From Mesopusillimonas faecipullorum (GTDB lineage Bacteria > Pseudomonadota > Gammaproteobacteria > Burkholderiales > Burkholderiaceae_B): a DNA stretch of 64,000 nt. The notes beneath the pieces are model-generated. The model had not been told where the DNA came from, searched no databases, and saw only the letters and a program-made list of their open reading frames with translations. This document shows positions 52,348-61,290 of this stretch, one piece after another. The first letter of the stretch is position 1, and every line of letters begins with the position of its first letter. Location of the stretch: contig NZ_JACDXW010000006.1 in the NCBI RefSeq assembly GCF_020539505.1, positions 1 to 64,000 on the forward strand, in the 5' to 3' direction. Position numbers and translations under genes: made by a program.

Positions 52348-53493
52348 CTAATCCGTGGATAGCACTCCCGCTTCAGACAATGTCGCGACAAATTTAGGAG
52401 AGTCGTGTGCAAGTCGTTCAGGGGTCATCAAGCCGGTTCGTAACATGTAATCCAGCGCCAGTTCCTCGGGCGACATAGACATCTTATGAGCAATATCTTC
52501 GTACCAAGCAATACTTTTCTCGGCAGCAGAGTCCAGCTTTTCACGGATCGGGCGACGCTGGGTTTCGTATTGCTGAAATGCAGTCTGCATATCCGAGCCT
52601 GCACTTTGAAAGGCACGCCATAGCTCAATGGCGTCTTCCATAGCCAATCGGGTTCCGGAGCCAATTGACGGATGGGCACTGCGAAGCGCGTCGCCGATCA
52701 GAACAATATTCTTATGATGCCACTTGCCGTTCTTGACCAAGCGCCAACGCTGCCAGATAGAACGATTGCTGATCAGGGGCTTGCCATGCAAGGTGTCTTG
52801 GAAGACACCTTGAAAATGGGCCTGGCGCTGCTCATCGGTCATTTCTCGCATACCGGATGACACCCAGGTGTCCTGATCCACTTCGGCCACCATGGTGCTC
52901 ATGTTGGACTTATAGCGATAATGGTGCCCGCAATACACGCCGTCACCCTCACTGATGAATGTGAGCGTATGTGCGTCGTAGGCGGTTTCAACGCCGTACC
53001 AGCAAAAATAATTTTCTAATTCACTTATTTCGGTTTTGAACTCGCTTGCATAACGACCACGCGTAACCGAATTAGCACCATCTGCCGCTACAAGAATGTC
53101 GCAATCTGATTCTGGGTGCTCTGTGTCGAGGCGCTGATTAAAGACAAGCTCAACGCCAATATCCCGGCACAGGGTTTGCAGCTCTGTGAGCAAGGTTATG
53201 CGGGCAATGGCCGAAAAGGAATTGCCATCTATCACTACCCGCTGACCTTTATGAGTAATGTGCTGGTCGCTCCAGGACTGCATATTGCCCTTAAGACGCT
53301 GTATGACACCAGCATCCCCTTGCTCTAGGAAGCTTAGCGCACGACCTGAAAACACCACACCAAACCCATAGGTGGCACCGGGCGGGTTTTGTTCAATGAC
53401 TTGTATGACGTAATCGGGAAAAGTCTTCTTCATCAAGTAGGAAAAGTACAGCCCAGCAGGGCCGCCGCCTACAACTTTGATTTTCAAGCTCAT
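52348..53493 (-). CDS. FAD-dependent aromatic monooxygenase
   Basis: A 381-residue class A flavin monooxygenase. The dinucleotide motif is VVGGGPAGLYFSYLMKK, the DG-type segment is DILVAADGANS, and GD IVLIGDALRSAHPSIGSGT. The compact N-terminal YFSYLMKKTFP with GATYGFGVVFSGRAL resembles salicylyl-CoA 5-hydroxylase and 2-aminobenzoyl-CoA monooxygenase, which act on aryl-CoA. The neighbouring aryl-AMP ligase supports an activated substrate. It is last in the operon beginning at 58754. Substrate unknown. Confidence 0.9.
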   Translation of the reverse strand: MSLKIKVVGGGPAGLYFSYLMKKTFPDYVIQVIEQNPPGATYGFGVVFSGRALSFLEQGDAGVIQRLKGNMQSWSDQHITHKGQRVVIDGNSFSAIARITLLTELQTLCRDIGVELVFNQRLDTEHPESDCDILVAADGANSVTRGRYASEFKTEISELENYFCWYGVETAYDAHTLTFISEGDGVYCGHHYRYKSNMSTMVAEVDQDTWVSSGMREMTDEQRQAHFQGVFQDTLHGKPLISNRSIWQRWRLVKNGKWHHKNIVLIGDALRSAHPSIGSGTRLAMEDAIELWRAFQSAGSDMQTAFQQYETQRRPIREKLDSAAEKSIAWYEDIAHKMSMSPEELALDYMLRTGLMTPERLAHDSPKFVATLSEAGVLSTD

Positions 53494-53609
53494 CTGTTAT
53501 CTCCAAATCTTAGAGCGGCCAAGGTGAATAGTTAGCTCATCAACGCCGAGCTGCGGCTGTTTCTGGCGGGAGCCGACAAGCGCTCCCCGGTTCTATGCTG
53601 TGGTGATGA

Positions 53610-54788
53610 TCAAGGCTTCAAGGGGCACTGGCTCACATATGCATCGTGATGGGCCTTCAACGCTACCCCCTGCTGCTCGAACGCGACCTTGCCATTGCCC
53701 TGGCTTACCACTTTCCAGATGCTGTAATCCTGGATAGGGAAGCCATTGCGCTCAAAGGTAAGCTCGCCGCGAGGCGAAGCAAGTTTCATATTGCGCATCA
53801 GCTTCATCAGCGCTTGCTTGTCTTTGGCCGCTTCAGGCTCGCTTTCGAGCGCTTGATGTATCAGCGTGGCGGCATCGTAGCCTTGCATGGCATAACTGGA
53901 CGGCGTGCGCCCGTATTTGTTTTTAAACGCCTCGATGAAAGCTAGCGATTCCTTGTTGCTTGCACCAGAAACCCAATGGGTGCTTACCAATGACCCCACT
54001 GCAGCATCTCGCAGAGCGGGAATAGTGATATCATCAACGGTGAAGGACGACAATAGTGGGAACTTGTCCATCAAACCAGCCTGCGAATACTGCTTGATGA
54101 AGTTGATTCCCATGGCGCCGGGAAGAAATGCATAAATGGCATCAGGCGCTGTTGCGGCCAGTTGGGTGATTTCCGCCGAAAAGTCATTTTGGCCTAGGCC
54201 GGGATAGAGCTCTTCGGCCAATTCGCCCTTGTAGAAACGCTTGAAACCCGACACGGCATCTTTACCCGCCTGGTAATTGGGTGCGATGACAGCAACCTTC
54301 TTGTAATTGCGATTGTGCGCTTCCTGACCTGCTCCTTCGTGCGGACCGTCATTCTGGAAGGCAGTCGATACAAACCATGGCGAACATCTTTCGCCGGCGA
54401 ATGGCGAAGGCCCACCATTAGTGCCAATAAGCGGCACCTCTTTTTCAACCACATACGGAAAAACGGCGTTTATAACATTGGAAGCAGTAATACCGACAAC
54501 GACGTCAACCTTATCCTTCTCGACAAGCTCGCGAGCGATCAGCAAACCCACCTCGGGTTTGCTTTGATCATCATGGCGCAGAACTTCGACAGCCTGACCG
54601 CCCAACTTGCCATCGCCTTGCGCAACGCGCAGCATGAATCCGTCGTATTGGTCTACGCCCAATGCACCTAATGTGCCAGACATCGAACCAATATGACCGA
54701 CCTTAATTTGTGCATGAACAGTTGTGGACGCAGCTATCGCCATGCTCAGCAGAGCAAGGCTCAGTCCTATTTTCTTGGGTAGCTTCAT
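53610..54788 (-). CDS. Periplasmic substrate-binding protein (aromatic-acid type)
   Basis: 392 residues from ATG 54788 (CAGGAGACAAAC upstream). Signal peptide LSLALLSMAIAASTTVHA, mature start IKVGHIGSMSGTLGALGVDQ of the Peripla_BP_6 type. Related in layout to the binding protein at 35853. No permease or ATPase genes accompany it, so it must feed another Liv-type transporter, perhaps the one at 32367-35758. It sits between the aryl-AMP ligase and the monooxygenase and so probably binds the same substrate. Confidence 0.9.
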   Translation of the reverse strand: MKLPKKIGLSLALLSMAIAASTTVHAQIKVGHIGSMSGTLGALGVDQYDGFMLRVAQGDGKLGGQAVEVLRHDDQSKPEVGLLIARELVEKDKVDVVVGITASNVINAVFPYVVEKEVPLIGTNGGPSPFAGERCSPWFVSTAFQNDGPHEGAGQEAHNRNYKKVAVIAPNYQAGKDAVSGFKRFYKGELAEELYPGLGQNDFSAEITQLAATAPDAIYAFLPGAMGINFIKQYSQAGLMDKFPLLSSFTVDDITIPALRDAAVGSLVSTHWVSGASNKESLAFIEAFKNKYGRTPSSYAMQGYDAATLIHQALESEPEAAKDKQALMKLMRNMKLASPRGELTFERNGFPIQDYSIWKVVSQGNGKVAFEQQGVALKAHHDAYVSQCPLKP

Positions 54789-54850
54789 GTTTGTCTCCTG
54801 AGTTTTTTTGATGTACATCGAGCAGCAACAACGGGGTAAAAAGAAGCCTG

Positions 54851-56524
54851 CTAAGAACCTTCTACGGTTTCGTTTTCAAGCAGCGCTGAAATGTGTTTTT
54901 TCATGGCCGGCTTATCTACTTTGCCAACGCGCGTTATGGGAAACGCATCGACAACCTCTATCCTTTCTGGGCACTTGAATTTGGCCAGCCCCTGCTCCAC
55001 CAGAAAGCATGAAAGTTCTGTAACCGTGGGTGCCGTAGCGCCCGGCTGCAATATGACAAATACGCAGCCCTTCTCTCCATACACAGGATCAGGCATGGCA
55101 ATTAACTTGGCATCCAGCACGGAAGAATGTTTACTGACATAGGCCTCAACTTCTTCACAGCCAATCTTCTCGCCGCCCCTGTTCACGTTGTCACGAAAAC
55201 GACCCTCAAAGCGGTAATAGGTTCTGCCGTCAATGACATGCGCCGTGACGATATCTCCGGTTCGGCAGTAGCCATCTGATGTGTACGCAGTCGCGTTAGC
55301 CTCTGGTGCCATGTAATAGGCACGCACCGAGGAAGGGCCACGAAAGCACAGCTCGCCCATCTCTCCGTCGGAAACCTGTGTTTCGCTCTCGGGCACCAGC
55401 ACCTTGATCTCGTCAAACGGGCAACCAGAACTTCCGTTAGTGCCGTGACGGATGGCTGTCGAAGCAGACGGCGGCGAACCTAACAACAATCCTTCGGTAA
55501 TTCCGAACAGATTGCTGCAAGGAACATTGATCTTCTTCTCCAGCATGTCCGCCCGGGTCATGGTGTAGAAAAGCTTCAGGCTGGACAAGTCGTGCTTATG
55601 CAGATCGGAGTAGGCCATGATCTGGGGAGCGATAGGGCCAATAGACGCAGTATGGGTAACCCGATAAGTCTCAACCAGCGTCAACATGCGAGCGATGTCT
55701 ACGTTAGGCATCAACACGGTGCTGCGACCCAGCGTCAATGTGGGCATCAATGCATATAGCTGGCCCGCATTGTGCATGAGCGGCAGCGCCCACAGAAACA
55801 CACTGTTTTCGTCCATTTCATAGTGGCGCGCGCAGAACGTAGCGTGTGCGAGATACTCACCATGAAAACGAGGAATGATCTTGGGAACGCCAGTCGTCCC
55901 GCCTGACAACTGAAAACTGAGCACATCAGCCGGGCTTAACTTGATATCCGCGAGGCGCTGGCGGGCTGACGCTACGTTATGCATCTGAATCAACGCGGCA
56001 ATCGTATTACTGTGTTCGGGTGCCCGAGAGCCGGAAAAAACAAGGTGCTCGATGTGCGGATGATCTGCGAGTATCTGCTGCGCGAACGGCACCATATCGA
56101 AACTGCCCGGGGAGTCAGACTGCACGAAGTAGCCGCGAGCCTGGCTTAGGCGAGCCAATTGTCCGATTTCAACTTCTCGATACTGCGGGATAGCGCATAC
56201 AGGCACGATACCCGCCTTGAAGCATGCAATGACCGTCAAAGCGGTTTCGATGTTGTTTCCCACTTGGAAGATGGCACGGTCGGCAGGACGCAGGCCCAGA
56301 TCCAGCAACGCAGCTGCCAGACAATCAGACTGATCATTGAGCTGCTGAAAACTGATAGAGCCTGCATCAGTAATCAAGGCGGCCTTGTTCGGCACACGCC
56401 GAGCCGTTTGCCTCAGCATGTCTCCTACCGTCGAGTCCATCCAAGCACCCGTCTCGAGATACCGCCTTGCCTCTTGTTCGGGGGTATACAACACGCCTTC
56501 GATGGAATGTATGGGCCCTATCAT
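54851..56524 (-). CDS. Aryl-AMP ligase (EntE/DhbE-like)
   Basis: A 557-residue adenylate-forming enzyme. P-loop-like motif SFQLSGGTTGVPKIIPR, A5 LFGITEG, A7 DGYCRTGDIV, A8 GRFRDNVNRGGEKIGCEEVE and the catalytic lysine in RVGKVDKPAMKK. Similar to 2,3-dihydroxybenzoate- and salicylate-AMP ligases by the RGGEKI segment. It should activate an aromatic acid to its adenylate, which a thiol then accepts. This matches a pathway like the salicylate sdgABC route of Streptomyces, known from that system. Substrate here not proven. Confidence 0.9.
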   Translation of the reverse strand: MIGPIHSIEGVLYTPEQEARRYLETGAWMDSTVGDMLRQTARRVPNKAALITDAGSISFQQLNDQSDCLAAALLDLGLRPADRAIFQVGNNIETALTVIACFKAGIVPVCAIPQYREVEIGQLARLSQARGYFVQSDSPGSFDMVPFAQQILADHPHIEHLVFSGSRAPEHSNTIAALIQMHNVASARQRLADIKLSPADVLSFQLSGGTTGVPKIIPRFHGEYLAHATFCARHYEMDENSVFLWALPLMHNAGQLYALMPTLTLGRSTVLMPNVDIARMLTLVETYRVTHTASIGPIAPQIMAYSDLHKHDLSSLKLFYTMTRADMLEKKINVPCSNLFGITEGLLLGSPPSASTAIRHGTNGSSGCPFDEIKVLVPESETQVSDGEMGELCFRGPSSVRAYYMAPEANATAYTSDGYCRTGDIVTAHVIDGRTYYRFEGRFRDNVNRGGEKIGCEEVEAYVSKHSSVLDAKLIAMPDPVYGEKGCVFVILQPGATAPTVTELSCFLVEQGLAKFKCPERIEVVDAFPITRVGKVDKPAMKKHISALLENETVEGS

Positions 56525-56567
56525 TGCTCTGTCTCCTGATGTATTTTTTTATGGGCTGGCAACGCCG

Positions 56568-57815
56568 TTAGACGAAGCTACGACTAGCCAGCCAATCGGT
56601 GATCTGCCCCGCAGCTGCGATACGACCTGACAGCTCATTGCCCGCGAAGGGCCTGCCATGGTGGTCGCCTGGTACGCGTACATGCTGCTTGTCGGAGGCA
56701 CCGATCCAAGAAAAAATTTCTTCAATCTGCAGCGGAAAAGTGGTTTGATCGCCCGTGTACTCCACCAATAGCGTCGGCACGCGTACTGCAGGTGCTGTTT
56801 TTTCGAGCGCTGCCTGCGACGACACCCCTGACCATGAGGAAAGCCACGACTCGGGTGAACACAGCCGGCCAAAGCCCACCGCACCATAGTTGGAAACCAG
56901 CGGATCGTTGCCCCAGATAGAGCCAGGCGAGCGATCAGACGGATCAAGGCTAAGATCCAGGCAGCGTAGATCGGCATCCGTGCGCCAAACCGTAATGATG
57001 GGCGTGTGAGCAGCCTGCAGTCGCAAGCCCCGATCTATAGCGCCTTCTTTGACTTGGCGACGAGCAGCTTGCCTGCGCGCTATCAAGCCGTGCGCCACGG
57101 CATCTATGCGTTCAACACGCAGACGCTGCGCATCGCGATAACGCTGGATAAAGTCAGTTGAATATCGCGATTGCCCCGGTTCAGCCACATATCCATTGTC
57201 AGGATTGAACGGGTCAAGTTGCGGGTCCACCGACAAAGCATCATTTTCGTTGCTTACGGAAGGATCAATGCAACCCATAAGCAAACGACCCTGACCCGGA
57301 TGAGGGGCCAAATACACCATACCGTCTACCTGCGGCATACTGATGCTTTCAAACCGGGTTGTCTTTCCAACGGGAGACTTTGCCAAGCGCTGGTCTGGCT
57401 CCAGCACTGACTGTTGAATGTAATAGCTATAAACGCCCGAACCACCCGAGTTACCAATCAGCACAATCTTTTCGAACTCGCGCTCCCGCAAAAACTGGAT
57501 GCCGGTTGCCGCGTCGATAACCGCTTGCTCGTGCTCCAGTCGCAAGTCGTTGCCTACGGAACGCGCGCCCTGCGTCCAGACCGCCATACCGCTTTCAAGC
57601 AAACTGGGCACCAAGTAATGGGCGCCAAAGTATTCGCGTGGATGCATCAAGCAAGCAACATTACGTGGCCGACCGAGCGTGTAAAGTGTGCCCAATACGG
57701 CAGCGCCGTCGGCTGTGCGCAAGGTGAGCATTTCGGTTTGCGTGCCGCCAGGCAGCGACTGCGGGTACCAATCGATACCCAAAGATGGGCCTTTACCTTT
57801 CTGTGCGTTTGTCAT
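56568..57815 (-). CDS. Alpha/beta hydrolase of unknown specificity
   Basis: A 415-residue alpha/beta hydrolase. Nucleophile elbow GNSGGSG, with Ser in the middle; an acid near VEYTGDQTTF; the His in PGDHHGRPF. It is larger than most, with a long insert between the elbow and the acid. In an operon with an aryl-AMP ligase and a monooxygenase, thioester transfer to CoA or hydrolysis of an aryl-CoA or a ring-cleavage product are possible. No clear family name. Confidence 0.82.
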   Translation of the reverse strand: MTNAQKGKGPSLGIDWYPQSLPGGTQTEMLTLRTADGAAVLGTLYTLGRPRNVACLMHPREYFGAHYLVPSLLESGMAVWTQGARSVGNDLRLEHEQAVIDAATGIQFLREREFEKIVLIGNSGGSGVYSYYIQQSVLEPDQRLAKSPVGKTTRFESISMPQVDGMVYLAPHPGQGRLLMGCIDPSVSNENDALSVDPQLDPFNPDNGYVAEPGQSRYSTDFIQRYRDAQRLRVERIDAVAHGLIARRQAARRQVKEGAIDRGLRLQAAHTPIITVWRTDADLRCLDLSLDPSDRSPGSIWGNDPLVSNYGAVGFGRLCSPESWLSSWSGVSSQAALEKTAPAVRVPTLLVEYTGDQTTFPLQIEEIFSWIGASDKQHVRVPGDHHGRPFAGNELSGRIAAAGQITDWLASRSFV

Positions 57816-57857
57816 GATCCATTCCGTGTTGGGGCATTGCTGTAACTCGCAGGGAAC

Positions 57858-58754
57858 TTAGGCAGGCACAATACGAACCGTGTCGCGGCCAAAAGACTCA
57901 ATACGCCCGCGCAATCCCCCTGTGAATAGGCCATACCAGACAGCGGGCTTAAGCTTGAGCTCTTTGCGATGAAACTCAATGGGCTCGTTTGCCTCAAGCA
58001 GCAGATAGTCTTGTGCGACTCGGCTCACCGTACACTCGGGCAACTTTCGGGCAGCTTCGACCAGGGATGCGAATTCTGGTACGTCAAGCACATAGATGCG
58101 TATGGCAGACTCACCTTTACTGCTTTGCTCCCGCCCGGCATCCAGCAAGCCGGCCTTGGTGTTCCAAATCGAATCAATAGACTCCACCCTGGTACCTTGG
58201 CTTGAAGCCTGCGCTTCTCGCTGAATAGCAGCTTCAAGCGTCAGATTGGCGTCTCGCGCATCTGCCGGGCCCACGGGCCTTAACTTACGAGTGATTTCGA
58301 TGAAGTAGCCGTTAGGGTCACGAAAATAAATAGACTCGATGACTTCGTGAGCCGTTTCCGCGGTGACATCCACCCCTTTCTCTTCCAGCTTTTTCTTCCA
58401 AGCAGCGAGCTCTTCTTTCGTGTCGACCAGCCATGATGTATGGGTGGCATCGAACAAATGGTCAGAAGGTATTGGTGGTTGGCCCGGCCTATCCTTCATG
58501 GTTTCGGGCTCGTCGCTACCAAGGTAGTAGAAAAACGCAATCGTGCTTCGGTTTCCGCTGTCAAAGAAAAAGTGCAGAAAATCGGGGTGACCAACCGGCC
58601 CCCAACCACGCGCAGAAATCGTGTGAATCAGAGGCAGACCGAGCGTGTCGCGATAGAACTCGACCGTTTCCCGGAGCTTCCAAGTTGGCCTAGCAGTGTG
58701 ATCAACACCTTGAAGCCGAAGCTGGCTGAGAGTTTGTTGGCGATCCACGAGCAT
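57858..58754 (-). CDS. VOC-family protein, possible dioxygenase
   Basis: A 298-residue vicinal-oxygen-chelate protein. The N-terminal module shows three likely metal ligands: His in GVDHTARPTW, His in DATHTSWLV and Glu in YFIEITRKL. The second half (about 170-298) lacks the matching residues, so probably only one metal centre is active. First gene of the operon divergent from the TetR regulator. Ring cleavage of a hydroquinone or gentisate-like product is conceivable, as in LinE/PcpA-type VOC dioxygenases, but this is inference. Confidence 0.82.
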   Translation of the reverse strand: MLVDRQQTLSQLRLQGVDHTARPTWKLRETVEFYRDTLGLPLIHTISARGWGPVGHPDFLHFFFDSGNRSTIAFFYYLGSDEPETMKDRPGQPPIPSDHLFDATHTSWLVDTKEELAAWKKKLEEKGVDVTAETAHEVIESIYFRDPNGYFIEITRKLRPVGPADARDANLTLEAAIQREAQASSQGTRVESIDSIWNTKAGLLDAGREQSSKGESAIRIYVLDVPEFASLVEAARKLPECTVSRVAQDYLLLEANEPIEFHRKELKLKPAVWYGLFTGGLRGRIESFGRDTVRIVPA

Positions 58755-58862
58755 CTCCTGAAATAAAAATTTTCTTGAAGCTCATAGCAGCTGGTGGGCG
58801 TTCCACTACTGGCTTCTCGCGATTTTTCTGTCTTTGCAGAACGTTTTTACATAATAGACTAA

Positions 58863-58884
58863 AAACTGACATAAGTGTCAGTTT
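58863..58884. promoter_or_regulatory. TetR operator site 1, perfect palindrome
   Basis: AAACTGACA (58863-58871), TAAG, TGTCAGTTT (58876-58884): 9-bp perfect arms with a 4-bp spacer, 109 bp upstream of the VOC gene start. Probably binds the TetR regulator encoded at 59024. Confidence 0.8.
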
Positions 58885-58981
58885 GGGATAAAAATTTTTT
58901 CGCGTGTCTTGCAATCTCCCATCAAGCAAGGTCGTAAACATACTGAGCGGCAGACACATTTAACTGTTACTTTGTCGGAAA

Positions 58982-58999
58982 TTTGACACTTATGTTAAA
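58982..58999. promoter_or_regulatory. TetR operator site 2
   Basis: TTTGACACTTATGTTAAA is a near-perfect palindrome. Its core TGACACTTATGTTA differs from the reverse complement of site 1 (TGACACTTATGTCA) at one base. It is 25 bp before the tetR ATG, fitting autoregulation. Confidence 0.75.
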
Positions 59000-59023
59000 A
59001 TTTTAGTTTTCCCGGACACGATT

Positions 59024-59710
59024 ATGGCTAGACCATCGTCAAAAACGAATGTTGTGCCGCAGGCAATTCTTGAGGCCGCATCGAATCTATTCATCAAGCG
59101 TGGCTACGAAGGCACCTCGATGCAGGATATCGCCCAGGAACTGGAAATTTCGCGCTCGGCTCTCTATTACTATTTCAAGAACAAAGAAGAGATCCTTGGC
59201 AGCCTCACCGAAGGTTTGACCATCGTCGCAGAAAGACTAGCATCGCAAGTCGTGGAAAAAAGCAAGGAACCGGAAGAAGCATTACGTGAACTGGTTCGTC
59301 AGCACGCAAAACTGATTCTGCTGCATCCGGTTCAATTCAGAGTGGTGGATCAAGCCGAAGGCTCCTTACCTGATAATCAACGAAAAATCGCTGAGTCTGC
59401 ACGTCGTATTTTGCTTCAAAAATTCACAGATGTGATTCAGCGCGGCGTGGATTCTGGTCGCTTTCGCCTTGTGAATGCCCGGGTCGCTGCGTTTGCCATC
59501 ATAGGCATGTGCAACTGGACTGCGTGGTGGTTTAAGGCCGATGGCGCAAAAACGACTGATGAAATCGCCGAGATTCTGGCGGACTTTGGCTTACATGCTC
59601 TAGAGCGAATCGAAGTCAAGAAGAATCAGGCTGTGGGGCTTCATGAATCCTTGCGAGTGCTCGAAGAAAACCTGAGCCAACTCAAGGCGGTCATAGATAC
59701 TACCCCTTAA
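59024..59710 (+). CDS. TetR-family regulator of the aryl-AMP operon
   Basis: A 228-residue TetR protein. N-terminal HTH ASNLFIKRGYEGTSMQDIAQ, then ELEISRSALYYYFKNKEEIL, and a helical ligand domain. Divergent from the VOC/hydrolase/ligase operon with two matching palindromes between them, so it most likely represses that operon and itself until an aryl-CoA or aromatic acid binds. Resembles the group of TetR regulators that sense acyl- or aryl-CoA (PaaR, GenR-like), inferred from context. Confidence 0.9.
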   Translation: MARPSSKTNVVPQAILEAASNLFIKRGYEGTSMQDIAQELEISRSALYYYFKNKEEILGSLTEGLTIVAERLASQVVEKSKEPEEALRELVRQHAKLILLHPVQFRVVDQAEGSLPDNQRKIAESARRILLQKFTDVIQRGVDSGRFRLVNARVAAFAIIGMCNWTAWWFKADGAKTTDEIAEILADFGLHALERIEVKKNQAVGLHESLRVLEENLSQLKAVIDTTP

Positions 59711-59806
59711 AGCTCAAATTTCGGCGGCTTAATAAGCAACGGGATTGAGCTTGGCTTTTGCTACCTGCCCCTGAGCAAGATCAAAGGCTCGATATGCAAG
59801 AGAAAG

Positions 59807-59883
59807 TGGCGCGTCAGGAGGGGTTCGAACCCCCGACCTCAGGCTTAGAAGGCCCGTGCTCTATCCAACTGAGCTACTGACGC
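59807..59883 (-). tRNA. tRNA-Arg(TCT)
   Basis: A 77-nt tRNA read on the minus strand: acceptor GCGTCAG with CTGACGC, D-arm GCTCAGTTGGATAGAGC, anticodon loop CTTCTAA giving TCT, T-arm GGGGGTTCGAACCCC and an encoded CCA end. No att repeat is associated with it in the window. Confidence 0.95.
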
Positions 59884-60056
59884 GCAAGCCTCGCTGCGAT
59901 AGCGAGGCACCGCATTTTACCCTGCTCGCGGCATCTGTGTTGCCCGGCCGGCACAGTCTTTGTTAAGCAAGCGCTTACAGGGCCCTCAGTGCACGCTTTC
60001 TACTCGCAATGCTAAAGTTGTCGCTTTAGTTTGCCGAGCCAGCCACGAGGACATTC

Positions 60057-61262
60057 ATGCCAGCTTTGCGCCTTAGCACTCTCTTTCTAGGTGCCTGCCT
60101 GTTGGGCAGTGCGCCGCCAGCCTTAGCCGGCATTACCTATCAAATAGAAACCCCCGAACCCGGCAAGCCTGTCGTGATTAAAGCCATTCTTTTCAACGAC
60201 GGCACCGACGCACTTTCGTGGAAACCAGAGGCCACCCTACCCCTGGTTTGGCAATCCCCCGATGGTCGTACCGCCCAGGGCCAAGCACAGCTGGTTTCTT
60301 CGCCCGACTTGATCGAACTGCCTGTCAATAATTTTGCGGCGCTGCGCTGGGAAACCCAACTACCCGAGCAATTGGGTGGCCTGCTTACTGTGCGCGTGCC
60401 CGGGCAAGATCATTTGCTGGCGCTGGACACCACAGCTGCCAGCTCTGAATTAGCCTATGCTGCGGCCAGCAGCCCAGTACAAGACAAACCGCCTCTTGTA
60501 GACGGTGGCGGCACCAAAACTCCATCAGCGCTTAATCCCGCCTTCGAGAATTTCCGCAACGCCATCTCTACTCTCGACCCCGTTTACTTTGCCTTGGGCA
60601 GCACGGAGGGCACTCACGCCCGCTTCCAGATCAGCTTCAAGTACCGTCTGTTTAACTCCGGCAAAGACGCCGAGCCCAGGTTCATAGATCACTTTTATCT
60701 GGGCTACACGCAGACTTCACTATGGGATCTGGAGGGCACATCCAAGCCCTTTGTCGACACCACTTACAACCCCTCTTTGTTCTGGCGCCAAGACAAACTG
60801 CTGGCCTCGGAACAAGAACGCGCGTTCTTAGGCCTGGCTGCGGGTGTCGAGCACAAATCAAACGGCAAAAGCGGGGATGACTCACGTTCGCTGAACAACG
60901 CATTCATTCAGCCCGAATTCAATTACCGCTTTACCGGGGGCAGCACCTTAACCTTTGCCCCGCGCGTAAAATCTTATTTCTCCATCTCAGAGAACCCTGA
61001 TTATGCTGACTACGCGGGCCGGGTCGACTGGAAACTGAGGTGGGCGCAAGATGATGGCCTGGTTCTTGGGGGCATGTATCGTCAGGGCAAGGCGGGCCGC
61101 AACGCTGTGCAGCTTGAAGCCGCCTGGCCCCTGCGCCGCACCCCGCTGAATATGAACGGCTATCTGTACGTACAGTATTTCAAGGGCTACGGCGAAACCC
61201 TGCTGGAATACAACAAAGACAACAGTTCCAGGGTGCGCGTGGGCCTGGCTTTGGTGCCATAA
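60057..61262 (+). CDS. pldA: Outer-membrane phospholipase A
   Basis: A 401-residue OMPLA-type enzyme with a signal peptide (LRLSTLFLGACLLGSAPPAL, cleaved before GITYQ). Its N-terminal ~150 residues form an extra domain, and the C-terminal beta-barrel has the catalytic His and Ser in GVEHKSNGKS and the Asn region SRSLNNAF. The last residues do not end in Phe, which is slightly unusual for a barrel. It is held inactive until membrane disturbance lets it dimerise, as known for OMPLA. Confidence 0.88.
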   Translation: MPALRLSTLFLGACLLGSAPPALAGITYQIETPEPGKPVVIKAILFNDGTDALSWKPEATLPLVWQSPDGRTAQGQAQLVSSPDLIELPVNNFAALRWETQLPEQLGGLLTVRVPGQDHLLALDTTAASSELAYAAASSPVQDKPPLVDGGGTKTPSALNPAFENFRNAISTLDPVYFALGSTEGTHARFQISFKYRLFNSGKDAEPRFIDHFYLGYTQTSLWDLEGTSKPFVDTTYNPSLFWRQDKLLASEQERAFLGLAAGVEHKSNGKSGDDSRSLNNAFIQPEFNYRFTGGSTLTFAPRVKSYFSISENPDYADYAGRVDWKLRWAQDDGLVLGGMYRQGKAGRNAVQLEAAWPLRRTPLNMNGYLYVQYFKGYGETLLEYNKDNSSRVRVGLALVP

Positions 61263-61290
61263 GCTTTTTTATTCGGTGATGTAAGCCGGC

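Noticed and set aside
59807-59883. tRNA-Arg as an integration site of another island
   Set aside because: No repeat of its 3' end and no integrase gene was seen within the window.
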